Origin: Nitrospirota bacterium
Lineage (GTDB): Bacteria; Nitrospirota; Thermodesulfovibrionia; Thermodesulfovibrionales; JdFR-88
NCBI GenBank assembly: GCA_021825785.1
Contig: JAKAGP010000149.1
Coordinates: 1 to 5,504 of the forward strand
Reading direction: 5' to 3'
Length of the DNA: 5,504 bases
Within the stretch, counting starts at the first letter, position 1. Every line of letters starts with the position of its first letter. Of the stretch, positions 1 to 5,117 are shown one piece after another. The notes beneath the pieces were generated by a model that saw nothing but the letters and a program-made list of their open reading frames with translations, made no database searches and was not told the DNA's origin. A program made the translations under genes and the position numbers.

Positions 1-755
1 ATCTTGCCGGTCTTTTCGCTTTTCTTTTCCCCGACCCTGTTCACGCCTACATCTATAACGCAGGCGCCGGGTTTTATCCATTCGGGCTTTACCAGGCCGG
101 GCACGCCCGCGGCAACTATCAGTATATCGGCTCGCTTGCAATGCGCATCCATGTTCTTTGAACCTGTGTGGACGACCGTAACTGTGGAGTTCGCGCCTTT
201 GTCCTTCTGCATCATTATAAGGGCGATGGGCTTGCCTACGATATTGGACCTTCCGACCACGACGACCTCGGCCCCGTTGGTATCAAACCCGGAGCGCACG
301 ATCAACTCCTGAATGCCCGCGGGCGTGCAGGGCTTGAACCTTGCCTCTGGGCCGCCAATCACCAGGCGGCCGACATTGACGGGGTGAAAGCAGTCCACGT
401 CCTTGTCCGGGTCTATCGCGGTTAAGACCTTTTTTTCATTGATGTGCTTTGGAATAGGCAGTTGTACCAGAATGCCGTGAATCTTTGGGTCTTTGTTATA
501 TTTTTCCACGAGGGCCAGAAGATCGGCCTCGGAGATGTCAGCCGGCTGGCTATCCTGAATGGAATGAAAACCCAGTTCGTGTGCTGTCTTCTGCTTGCCC
601 GTAACGTAGCTTACCGATGCGGGATTTTCGCCCACGAGTATGGTCACAAGGCCAGGGACAACCCCGTGCTGTTCTTTCATGCGGTCGACTTCCTGCTTTA
701 ATTCCGCCCTTATCTGAGCGGCTATTTCCGTGCCGCTTATGATCTTTGCCCCCAT
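1..755 (-). CDS. folD: Bifunctional methylene-THF dehydrogenase / methenyl-THF cyclohydrolase FolD (3' end cut by window edge)
   Basis: FolD is a cytoplasmic enzyme that oxidises 5,10-methylene-THF to methenyl-THF with NAD(P)+ and hydrolyses that to 10-formyl-THF; acetogenic pathways run it in reverse. I translated this frame by hand: 251 complete codons are visible and roughly 35-45 C-terminal residues of the usual 285-300 are missing. The N-terminal catalytic domain has the YVxxKxK motif at 50-56 (Tyr50, catalytic Lys54), VQLPIP at 97-102 (Gln98) and KDVD at 118-121 (Asp121), all in E. coli FolD numbering. PCTPAGI (142-148) leads into the Rossmann domain with GRSNIVGKP at 168-176, and VIDVGVNR lies near the cut end. 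The ATG at 753-755 is chosen because AAGGAGG lies 11 bases upstream. Residue 122 is Cys where I expect Gly in KDVDGFHP. It is the last visible gene of the minus-strand unit, 117 bases after folE. The family call is very secure; the cofactor (NAD or NADP) cannot be told. Confidence 0.97.
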   Translation of the reverse strand, partial: MGAKIISGTEIAAQIRAELKQEVDRMKEQHGVVPGLVTILVGENPASVSYVTGKQKTAHELGFHSIQDSQPADISEADLLALVEKYNKDPKIHGILVQLPIPKHINEKKVLTAIDPDKDVDCFHPVNVGRLVIGGPEARFKPCTPAGIQELIVRSGFDTNGAEVVVVGRSNIVGKPIALIMMQKDKGANSTVTVVHTGSKNMDAHCKRADILIVAAGVPGLVKPEWIKPGACVIDVGVNRVGEKKSEKTGK

Positions 756-766
756 GCCTGAAAAGA

Positions 767-773
767 CCTCCTT
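767..773 (-). promoter_or_regulatory. Ribosome binding site of folD
   Basis: On the minus strand this reads AAGGAGG, a full anti-16S match, 11 bases before the ATG at 755. It fixes the folD start. It lies only about 10 bases downstream of the large palindrome at 784-830, so folding of that palindrome in the mRNA would sit directly against the ribosome landing site. Confidence 0.85.
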
Positions 774-783
774 GATTTTATTA

Positions 784-830
784 AGGACCTATCTCAAAAT
801 TGCTTCAGAATCAATTTTGAGATAGGCCCT
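784..830. repeat. Near-perfect 19-base inverted repeat between folE and folD
   Basis: The left arm AGGACCTATCTCAAAATTG (784-802) and the reverse complement of the right arm (812-830) match at 18 of 19 positions. The innermost 15 pairs are perfect, and the 9-base centre can add two more pairs around CAG. The arms would form a strong hairpin in RNA from either strand. It is not a convincing intrinsic terminator for folE, because the minus-strand sequence after it (TCCTTAATAAAATC) has no U-tract. On the plus strand a T6 run follows at 838-843, but no plus-strand gene ends here. It could be an mRNA processing or stability element, an attenuator acting on folD, or a relic of transposon ends (MITE-like). 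No flanking target duplication is visible. The structure is certain; its function is not known. Confidence 0.85.
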
Positions 831-872
831 GTTCAGATTTTTTGAAAAATTTTCAGATCAAATTAAACTAAA

Positions 873-1487
873 CTAAAATTCTTTTTTCCCTACCAGCGCC
901 AGCATCTCTTCCCTTGTTGTGGCCCTGCTTCTGAATATCCCCCGGACAGCGGACGTAACGGTCCTTGAGCCCGGCTTTTTTATCCCCCGCATATTCATGC
1001 ACAGGTGCTCGGCATCTATTATCACCATGGCGCCTTTTGGCTTGATGGCGCTCATTATCATATCGGCAAGCTGAGAGGTAAGCCTCTCCTGCACCTGGGG
1101 GCGCTTGGCAAAATACTCAAGGGCCTTCGCCAGGTCGCTCAGTCCGACTATCCTTCCATCGGGGATGTAGGCGATGTGCGCCCTGCCAAAAAAAGGCAGA
1201 AGGTGGTGTTCGCAGACCGAATAAAAAGGGATGTCCTTCAAAAGGACCATCTCATCATGGGATTCGCCTTCAATGGGGTTGAGTATCTCTTCCGAGTCTT
1301 TTTTCGTTTCAAGCCCCGAGAATATCTCCTCGTACATCTTGGCGACCCGCTCCGGCGTTTTCAGTAGTCCTGGCCTTCCTGGGTCTTCCCCGATGCCTTC
1401 AAGAAGGAGTGTCACCGCTTTTTTTATCTTTTCAAGGTCCATCTTATTGTCTTTTTTGCTTTTTTTGTTTTTTTTATCTTTTTCCAT
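873..1487 (-). CDS. folE: GTP cyclohydrolase I (FolE)
   Basis: FolE converts GTP to 7,8-dihydroneopterin triphosphate, the first step of tetrahydrofolate synthesis (and a source for other pterins and queuosine), as a zinc-dependent cytoplasmic homodecamer. The 204-residue product has the whole family pattern: [20 protein letters not shown] at 33-52, [10 protein letters not shown] at 90-99, a stretch with GLS at 115-117 and RPQVQERLT at 129-137, then EHLCMNMRG at 160-168 and [10 protein letters not shown] at 176-185. Cys92, His95 and Cys163 correspond to the E. coli zinc ligands Cys110, His113 and Cys181; His94 and His161 match the catalytic His112 and His179. The first 15 residues are almost only Lys, Asp and Asn and are outside the conserved domain. 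The ATG at 1487 overlaps the upstream cyclo-ligase gene by 14 bases; Met16 (ATG at 1442) is an alternative start, but neither has a strong Shine-Dalgarno. Translational coupling to the upstream gene would explain this. Confidence 0.97.
   Translation of the reverse strand: MEKDKKNKKSKKDNKMDLEKIKKAVTLLLEGIGEDPGRPGLLKTPERVAKMYEEIFSGLETKKDSEEILNPIEGESHDEMVLLKDIPFYSVCEHHLLPFFGRAHIAYIPDGRIVGLSDLAKALEYFAKRPQVQERLTSQLADMIMSAIKPKGAMVIIDAEHLCMNMRGIKKPGSRTVTSAVRGIFRSRATTREEMLALVGKKEF
1444..1484 (-). repeat. Poly-A-rich low-complexity tract at the cyclo-ligase/folE junction
   Basis: On the coding (minus) strand this stretch carries adenine runs of 5, 8, 7 and 6 bases (1479-1483, 1468-1475, 1460-1466 and 1452-1457). 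It encodes the lysine-rich FolE N-terminus and contains the stop codon of the preceding gene (1474-1476). Such runs are typical places for polymerase or ribosome slippage. Met16 of FolE lies just downstream, so a slip here need not abolish the enzyme if that codon can be used. Confidence 0.7.
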
Positions 1488-2064
1488 CCGTCCATATCTC
1501 TCTTTTATCGGTTACGACACAATCCATTTTTACGTCATGAGGGTCAAGCGGCAGACGGCCTTCCCAAATCTGTTCCTCGTAAGAAAGGGCTATCAGAGGG
1601 ATGCTCCTTTTGCGGCGGGCAAGAAGTTTGTCATAATAGCCTTTCCCATAGCCCAGCCTGCCTCCGGCAATGTCGAAGGCCACTCCGGGAACTATTACAA
1701 TATCCGCTTCGTTTATATCCGCCCTACAGGAATCTTTCCGGTCATCACCTGTTGCCGGTTCAAGTATACCCATCATCCCGGGGGCAAGCTCTTTAGCCGG
1801 GTCCTTTATTTCATAAAGCCCCAACTCCGAGCCCTCGACCCTGGGCAGTATCATTTTTTTGCCGGACTTGAGCATCTCATCCATAAGAAGAAAAGTATCC
1901 GCCTCGCTTTTGAATGACGCATACAGGACAACAGTTTTTGCGTCCTTCACGGTATCCATGCCAAGAAGCCGCTGCATTATGGCGCGGTCCTTACCGGCTT
2001 TTTCAGCGGGGCTTATCAATCCTCTTTTTTTTAGTACGATCGCCCTTATATCTTTTTTTGTCAT
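1474..2064 (-). CDS. fau: 5-formyltetrahydrofolate cyclo-ligase (methenyl-THF synthetase)
   Basis: This enzyme uses ATP to convert 5-formyl-THF, a dead-end storage form, to 5,10-methenyl-THF, returning it to the one-carbon pool that FolD handles. The 196-residue product has the family landmarks: a basic N-terminal segment ([14 protein letters not shown]), [11 protein letters not shown] at 47-57, ILPRVEG at 72-78, GILEP at 99-103, IVPGVAFD at 124-131, the glycine-rich phosphate loop [15 protein letters not shown] at 134-148, and [11 protein letters not shown] at 171-181 followed by VVT. The frame also has an ATG at 2091. I chose 2064 because AGGTGA lies 10 bases before it, while nothing similar precedes 2091, and because the family normally begins at this point. 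It lies 34 bases after cooC and overlaps folE by 14 bases, so it is part of the same operon. The coding strand has A8 (2025-2032) and A7 (2053-2059) runs. The family call is secure. Confidence 0.94.
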   Translation of the reverse strand: MTKKDIRAIVLKKRGLISPAEKAGKDRAIMQRLLGMDTVKDAKTVVLYASFKSEADTFLLMDEMLKSGKKMILPRVEGSELGLYEIKDPAKELAPGMMGILEPATGDDRKDSCRADINEADIVIVPGVAFDIAGGRLGYGKGYYDKLLARRKRSIPLIALSYEEQIWEGRLPLDPHDVKMDCVVTDKREIWTDGKR

Positions 2065-2098
2065 AAATAAAATTTCACCTGAAGGGCGCATGCGGTCT

Positions 2099-2863
2099 TT
2101 AGGCGATCTGTTCTTTTATAAGACGGACTTCCCGCACGAGCCTTTCGGATAGCTTGAACGGGGCCTGCCCCTGAATATCCGCTTCCACTACCAGGGGGTC
2201 GTAGCTTATGGCCCCAATGAGCGGCACGCCGATCCCGTTTTTAACGAACTCGACATCGCTTTCGGACTTTATCTTGTTTGCCACGGCGTAGACCTTTTTA
2301 ACCCCGAGGTCCTTCGCCATCTCCTGGACGGCCCGCGCCGTCTGAAGACTCCTTTGCCCTGGTTCCACGACCACAATGAAGGCGTCCACTCCCTGTGCGG
2401 TCCCCCTCGTCAGGTGTTCGATACCCGCTTCCATATCTATGACTACCACCTCGTCCCTTTCGGTCACAAGATGTTTCAAAAGCCTTCTCAGCAACACGTT
2501 TTCCGGGCAGAAACAGCCGGAGGCCGCTTCCTTCGATTTCCCGGTGGCAAGCAGTATGATATTGTTTCCGAGCCTTAAGCCGAACTCCTCCGGTATGTCG
2601 TCCACCCTGGGGTTCAGCTTGTACACTCCCCCCGGAGCCCCAGGTTTAGCGCCCGTCCTTTCCTCTATCAGCGAGGTCATCTCGGCAATGGGCCTGAGCC
2701 CCTTTAACGCATCGGCCGGCGCTCCAAGGGCGGCGGCCAGATTGGCGTCCGGGTCCGCGTCGATGGCAAGCACTTTTTTGCCTTCCCCGGCGAAAAGCCA
2801 GGCCAGAGTGGCCGAAAGGGTAGTCTTCCCAACCCCCCCTTTTCCGGTTACCGCGATCTTCAT
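2099..2863 (-). CDS. cooC: CO dehydrogenase maturation ATPase, CooC/AcsF type
   Basis: This is a MinD/SIMIBI-class P-loop ATPase that, in characterised relatives, binds nickel and loads it into the C-cluster of carbon monoxide dehydrogenase (CooC) or serves acetyl-CoA synthase assembly (AcsF). The 254-residue product starts directly with the deviant Walker A loop GKGGVGKTT at 7-15. IDADPDANL follows at 34-42. The CxC motif GCFCPENVLLR at 116-126 has Cys117 and Cys119, the metal-binding pair at the dimer interface of CooC. VVVIDMEAGIEH at 139-150 forms the Walker B/switch region. This CxC separates it from plain MinD, ParA, NifH and Mrp proteins. Length fits the family. The ATG at 2863 is the only credible start, because an in-frame TAA lies four codons upstream (2873-2875). 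There is no Shine-Dalgarno. It heads the operon with folate genes, which fits service to a Wood-Ljungdahl CODH/ACS encoded elsewhere or further along. CooC and AcsF cannot be told apart from sequence alone. Confidence 0.93.
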   Translation of the reverse strand: MKIAVTGKGGVGKTTLSATLAWLFAGEGKKVLAIDADPDANLAAALGAPADALKGLRPIAEMTSLIEERTGAKPGAPGGVYKLNPRVDDIPEEFGLRLGNNIILLATGKSKEAASGCFCPENVLLRRLLKHLVTERDEVVVIDMEAGIEHLTRGTAQGVDAFIVVVEPGQRSLQTARAVQEMAKDLGVKKVYAVANKIKSESDVEFVKNGIGVPLIGAISYDPLVVEADIQGQAPFKLSERLVREVRLIKEQIA

Positions 2864-2871
2864 GAGAGTTG

Positions 2872-2902
2872 ATTATAACACTATCTAAGGTATTGTTGTC
2901 AA
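2872..2902 (-). promoter_or_regulatory. Sigma-70-type promoter of the cooC operon
   Basis: Reading the minus strand, TTGACA (2902-2897) is a perfect -35 and TATAAT (2877-2872) a perfect -10, the latter preceded by TGT to make an extended -10. The spacer is 19 bases, longer than the ideal 17, which the extended -10 may offset. Only 8 bases separate the -10 from the cooC ATG, so the transcript should begin at about 2865-2863, at or within two bases of the start codon. Confidence 0.75.
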
Positions 2903-2910
2903 AGCGAAAT

Positions 2911-2939
2911 TTGCTTTTTACGGCCATTTCGGATACTAT
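2911..2939 (+). promoter_or_regulatory. Possible promoter of the argD-argF unit (weak)
   Basis: TTGCTT (2911-2916), a 17-base spacer and TACTAT (2934-2939) form a weak sigma-70-like pair that would start transcription near 2946. An alternative further upstream is TTGATT (2869-2874) with TATTGT (2891-2896), spacer 16; this one would leave room for the AAGG ribosome site at 2941-2944 in the mRNA. I cannot choose between them, and neither is strong. No ArgR-like box is obvious. Confidence 0.3.
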
Positions 2940-2953
2940 TAAGGCTTATGGAA

Positions 2954-4150
2954 ATGGACAAGATTCTGGAAGAATCCGCGCGTTACCTGATGGACACTTA
3001 CGGACGCCTCCCGGTGGCCCCCAGGAAGGGCAGGGGAGTGAGGGTCTGGGGCGCGGATGACCGGGAATATATCGACTTTGTGGGCGGCATAGCGGTCAAT
3101 GTACTGGGCCATTGCCATCCTAAAGTAGTTGTGGCTATTCAAAAGCAGGCCCAAAGGCTCATCCATATTTCAAACCTTTATTTTATAGAGAACCAGGTAA
3201 AGCTCGCGCGCCTGCTGGTGGAGCATTCATTTGCGGACAAGGTATTTTTCTGCAACTCCGGCGCGGAGGCCAACGAAGGGGCAATAAAACTGGCCAGAAA
3301 ATACGCCCGAGGAGCTTACGGCGAGGGGAAATACGAGATCGTCACGGCGCTGAACTCCTTTCACGGAAGGACTTACGGGGCCCTTTCGGCCACCGGCCAG
3401 AGCAAATTTCATGCGGGATTCGAGCCGATGTTGCCGGGTTTCATCCATGTGCCTTTCGGGGACGTGGAGGCGCTGAAAAAAGCGGTGTCCCCCAAAAAAA
3501 CATGCGCCGTTCTCCTTGAGCCCATCCAGGCCGAAGGCGGCGTAAGGGTGCCTCCACCGGATTATTTCAGGCATGTAAGAGAGATATGCGACACTTCCGG
3601 GGCGCTCCTTATACTGGACGAGGTACAGACCGGAATGGGCAGGACGGGCGAACTCTTCGCCTATAAGCATTTTGGAATAAAACCGGATATCATGACCCTT
3701 GCCAAGGGCTTGGGCGGAGGTGTGCCGATAGGGGCGGTGCTTGGCACCGGGAAGGTGGCCCGTGCCTTTACCCCCGGAACGCACGCGGCCACATTCGGCG
3801 GAAACCCGCTTGTGTGCGCCGCCGCGATAGCGACCATTCAGACCATACTGGAAGACAATCAATACTTGCTTGAAAACTGCAAACGGATGGGCGCTCATCT
3901 TTCAAAGAGGCTTTCGGAACTGATAAACGCATTCCCGGGACTGGCCCTTGGCGCGAGGGGGATCGGACTGCTTCAGGCATTGGAACTTTCGCGCCCGTGC
4001 GCCGCCGTCGTCAGGGCATGCATTGAAAATGGCCTTCTCATAAACTGCACCGCTGATAACGTGCTCAGGTTCATGCCGCCCATCACGGTGCAGGAACCGG
4101 ATATCGATCAGGCCGTCAGTATCCTTTCTGAAGTCCTAAAAAAGCTTTAA
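2954..4150 (+). CDS. argD: Acetylornithine aminotransferase (ArgD), class III PLP enzyme
   Basis: ArgD transfers the amino group of glutamate to N-acetylglutamate semialdehyde, giving N-acetylornithine, in arginine synthesis; some homologues also act on succinyldiaminopimelate in lysine synthesis. The product is 398 residues from this start, normal for the family. Visible motifs are FVGGIAVNVLGHCHP at 42-56, NSGAEANE at 101-108 (cofactor phosphate binding), SFHGRTYGALS at 135-145, EPIQAEGG at 189-196, LILDEVQTGMGRTG at 219-232 (Asp222 pairs with the pyridine nitrogen) and TLAKGLGGGVPIGA at 248-261, where Lys251 is the Schiff-base lysine; TFGGNPL follows. ATGs occur at 2948 and 2954 in the same frame. 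AAGG (2941-2944) is 9 bases from the second and only 3 from the first, so I prefer 2954; the longer form adds just Met-Glu. The immediate downstream argF supports ArgD over other class III aminotransferases such as GabT or AstC. Confidence 0.95.
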   Translation: MDKILEESARYLMDTYGRLPVAPRKGRGVRVWGADDREYIDFVGGIAVNVLGHCHPKVVVAIQKQAQRLIHISNLYFIENQVKLARLLVEHSFADKVFFCNSGAEANEGAIKLARKYARGAYGEGKYEIVTALNSFHGRTYGALSATGQSKFHAGFEPMLPGFIHVPFGDVEALKKAVSPKKTCAVLLEPIQAEGGVRVPPPDYFRHVREICDTSGALLILDEVQTGMGRTGELFAYKHFGIKPDIMTLAKGLGGGVPIGAVLGTGKVARAFTPGTHAATFGGNPLVCAAAIATIQTILEDNQYLLENCKRMGAHLSKRLSELINAFPGLALGARGIGLLQALELSRPCAAVVRACIENGLLINCTADNVLRFMPPITVQEPDIDQAVSILSEVLKKL

Positions 4151-4168
4151 GGGAGCCAGCTGATAGAA

Positions 4169-5086
4169 ATGAAAAGAGATTTTCTGACACTCGCGGATTT
4201 TAATAAGGCGGAGATACTCAGTCTGCTGGACAGGGCCATAGAGATGAAAAAAACGAGTGCTCCGGCTGGCGCCCCCCTTGCAGGCAGAAGCGTGGGGCTC
4301 ATGTTTGAAAAGGCCTCCACCCGCACCAGGGTCTCTTTCGAGGCGGCCATTTACCAGCTTGGCGCACATTCCATCTATATGAACCCGAATGATATACAGC
4401 TTGGCAGGGGCGAAACCGCCGGAGACACGGCACGCGTGCTGTCGTCCTATATGGATGCCATTATCATCCGGACCTTTGAGCACGAGCGGGTGGAGGAGTT
4501 CGCGAAATATTCCCGGGTGCCGGTAATTAACGGCCTTACGGACAGGCATCATCCGTGCCAGGGGCTTGCGGACCTCATGACCATGCTGGAGAAAAAAGGC
4601 AGGCTGGAAGGCCTGAAGGTTGCCTATATAGGCGACGGCAACAACGTTGCCAATTCTCTTCTAGAGGGGGCTTCCATGCTGAAAATGGACCTTTCCATCG
4701 CTTGCCCGGAAGGGTTCGAGCCCGACCCGCTTGTGCTCGAAAAAGCGATGAAAAGCCCAGGTAAAAATGAGATAGTGGTGCTCCGCGATCCCAAGGAAGC
4801 GGCGGGAAGATCCGACGTCATTTATACGGATGTATGGGTCAGTATGGGCCAGGAGAAAAAGTCCGATGGCAAAAAAGACAGGTTCAAAAATTACCAGATC
4901 AATGACGCGCTGCTTTCCTGTGCAAAACCGGATGCCATCGTCATGCATTGCCTGCCCGCGCACCGCGGAGAAGAAATAACGGATGAGGTCATGGACGGGC
5001 CCAGGAGTGTTATTTTCGAACAGGCGGAAAACAGGCTTTATTCGGGAAAAGCGCTCCTCGAAAAACTGCTGATGGCCCATTCTTAG
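4169..5086 (+). CDS. argF: Ornithine carbamoyltransferase (ArgF)
   Basis: This cytoplasmic enzyme, trimeric in most relatives, makes citrulline from ornithine and carbamoyl phosphate in arginine synthesis. The 305-residue product is of usual length and complete. The carbamoyl phosphate loop is FEKASTRTRVSFE at 46-58 (STRTR at 50-54), with HPCQ at 128-131 completing that site. The ornithine-binding domain has YIGDGNNVANS at 153-163, DVWVSMGQE at 221-229 (the SMG loop) and the active-site cysteine motif HCLPAHRGEEI at 260-270. These exclude aspartate carbamoyltransferase. The ATG at 4169 is 18 bases after the argD stop. GGGAG at 4151-4155 is its ribosome site, with a rather long 13-base spacing. 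It is almost certainly co-transcribed with argD. The anabolic role is inferred from that neighbour; no arcA or arcC (arginine deiminase genes) is visible to suggest a catabolic enzyme. Confidence 0.97.
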   Translation: MKRDFLTLADFNKAEILSLLDRAIEMKKTSAPAGAPLAGRSVGLMFEKASTRTRVSFEAAIYQLGAHSIYMNPNDIQLGRGETAGDTARVLSSYMDAIIIRTFEHERVEEFAKYSRVPVINGLTDRHHPCQGLADLMTMLEKKGRLEGLKVAYIGDGNNVANSLLEGASMLKMDLSIACPEGFEPDPLVLEKAMKSPGKNEIVVLRDPKEAAGRSDVIYTDVWVSMGQEKKSDGKKDRFKNYQINDALLSCAKPDAIVMHCLPAHRGEEITDEVMDGPRSVIFEQAENRLYSGKALLEKLLMAHS

Positions 5087-5103
5087 ATGACGTTCTTTTT
5101 ATC

Positions 5104-5110
5104 AGGAGGT
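5104..5110 (+). promoter_or_regulatory. Ribosome binding site of the RNase J gene, supporting a TTG start
   Basis: AGGAGGT is a near-ideal Shine-Dalgarno, 7 bases before TTG at 5118-5120. The same frame has a TGA at 5088-5090 and no ATG or GTG until 5178, which would lose the conserved N-terminal GGLEEIGGLN. The site therefore decides in favour of TTG. Confidence 0.88.
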
Positions 5111-5117
5111 AGAATTT

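Larger units (their letters stand above)
756..872. other. folE-folD intergenic spacer, AT-rich
   Basis: This 117-base gap is the longest non-coding stretch in the window. From the folD side it holds the folD Shine-Dalgarno, the palindrome at 784-830, and then a very AT-rich segment (831-872) with T6, A5 and T4 runs. The hexamer TTCAGA occurs at 804-809 (in the palindrome centre), 832-837 and 852-857. I see no clear sigma-70 promoter for folD here, so folD is probably transcribed with folE, but a weak promoter cannot be excluded. Confidence 0.6.

Noticed and set aside
4..701. Plus-strand open frames across 4-312, 168-425 and 444-701
   Set aside because: They are antisense to folD, whose hand translation shows unbroken conserved motifs in the minus frame; the plus frames resemble no family I know.
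784..843. Palindrome plus T6 run read as an intrinsic terminator
   Set aside because: The T-run at 838-843 follows the hairpin only on the plus strand, where no gene ends. In the minus (folE to folD) direction there is no U-tract, so it is not a terminator for folE.
1231..1917. A 228-codon plus-strand open frame
   Set aside because: It runs antisense across folE and the cyclo-ligase gene, both of which have complete family motifs; its length reflects the base composition of those genes.
2065..2091. Longer start of the cyclo-ligase at ATG 2091
   Set aside because: No Shine-Dalgarno precedes it and the extra nine residues lie outside the conserved family start; ATG 2064 has AGGTGA 10 bases upstream.
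2864..2947. ArgR, FNR or Rex operator upstream of argD or cooC
   Set aside because: I looked for paired half-sites of these regulators and found only partial matches, not enough to name a regulator.
2948..3166. Minus-strand frame 2939-3166 and other minus frames inside argD and argF
   Set aside because: They are antisense to argD and argF, which carry complete active-site motifs; the antisense translations show no family resemblance.
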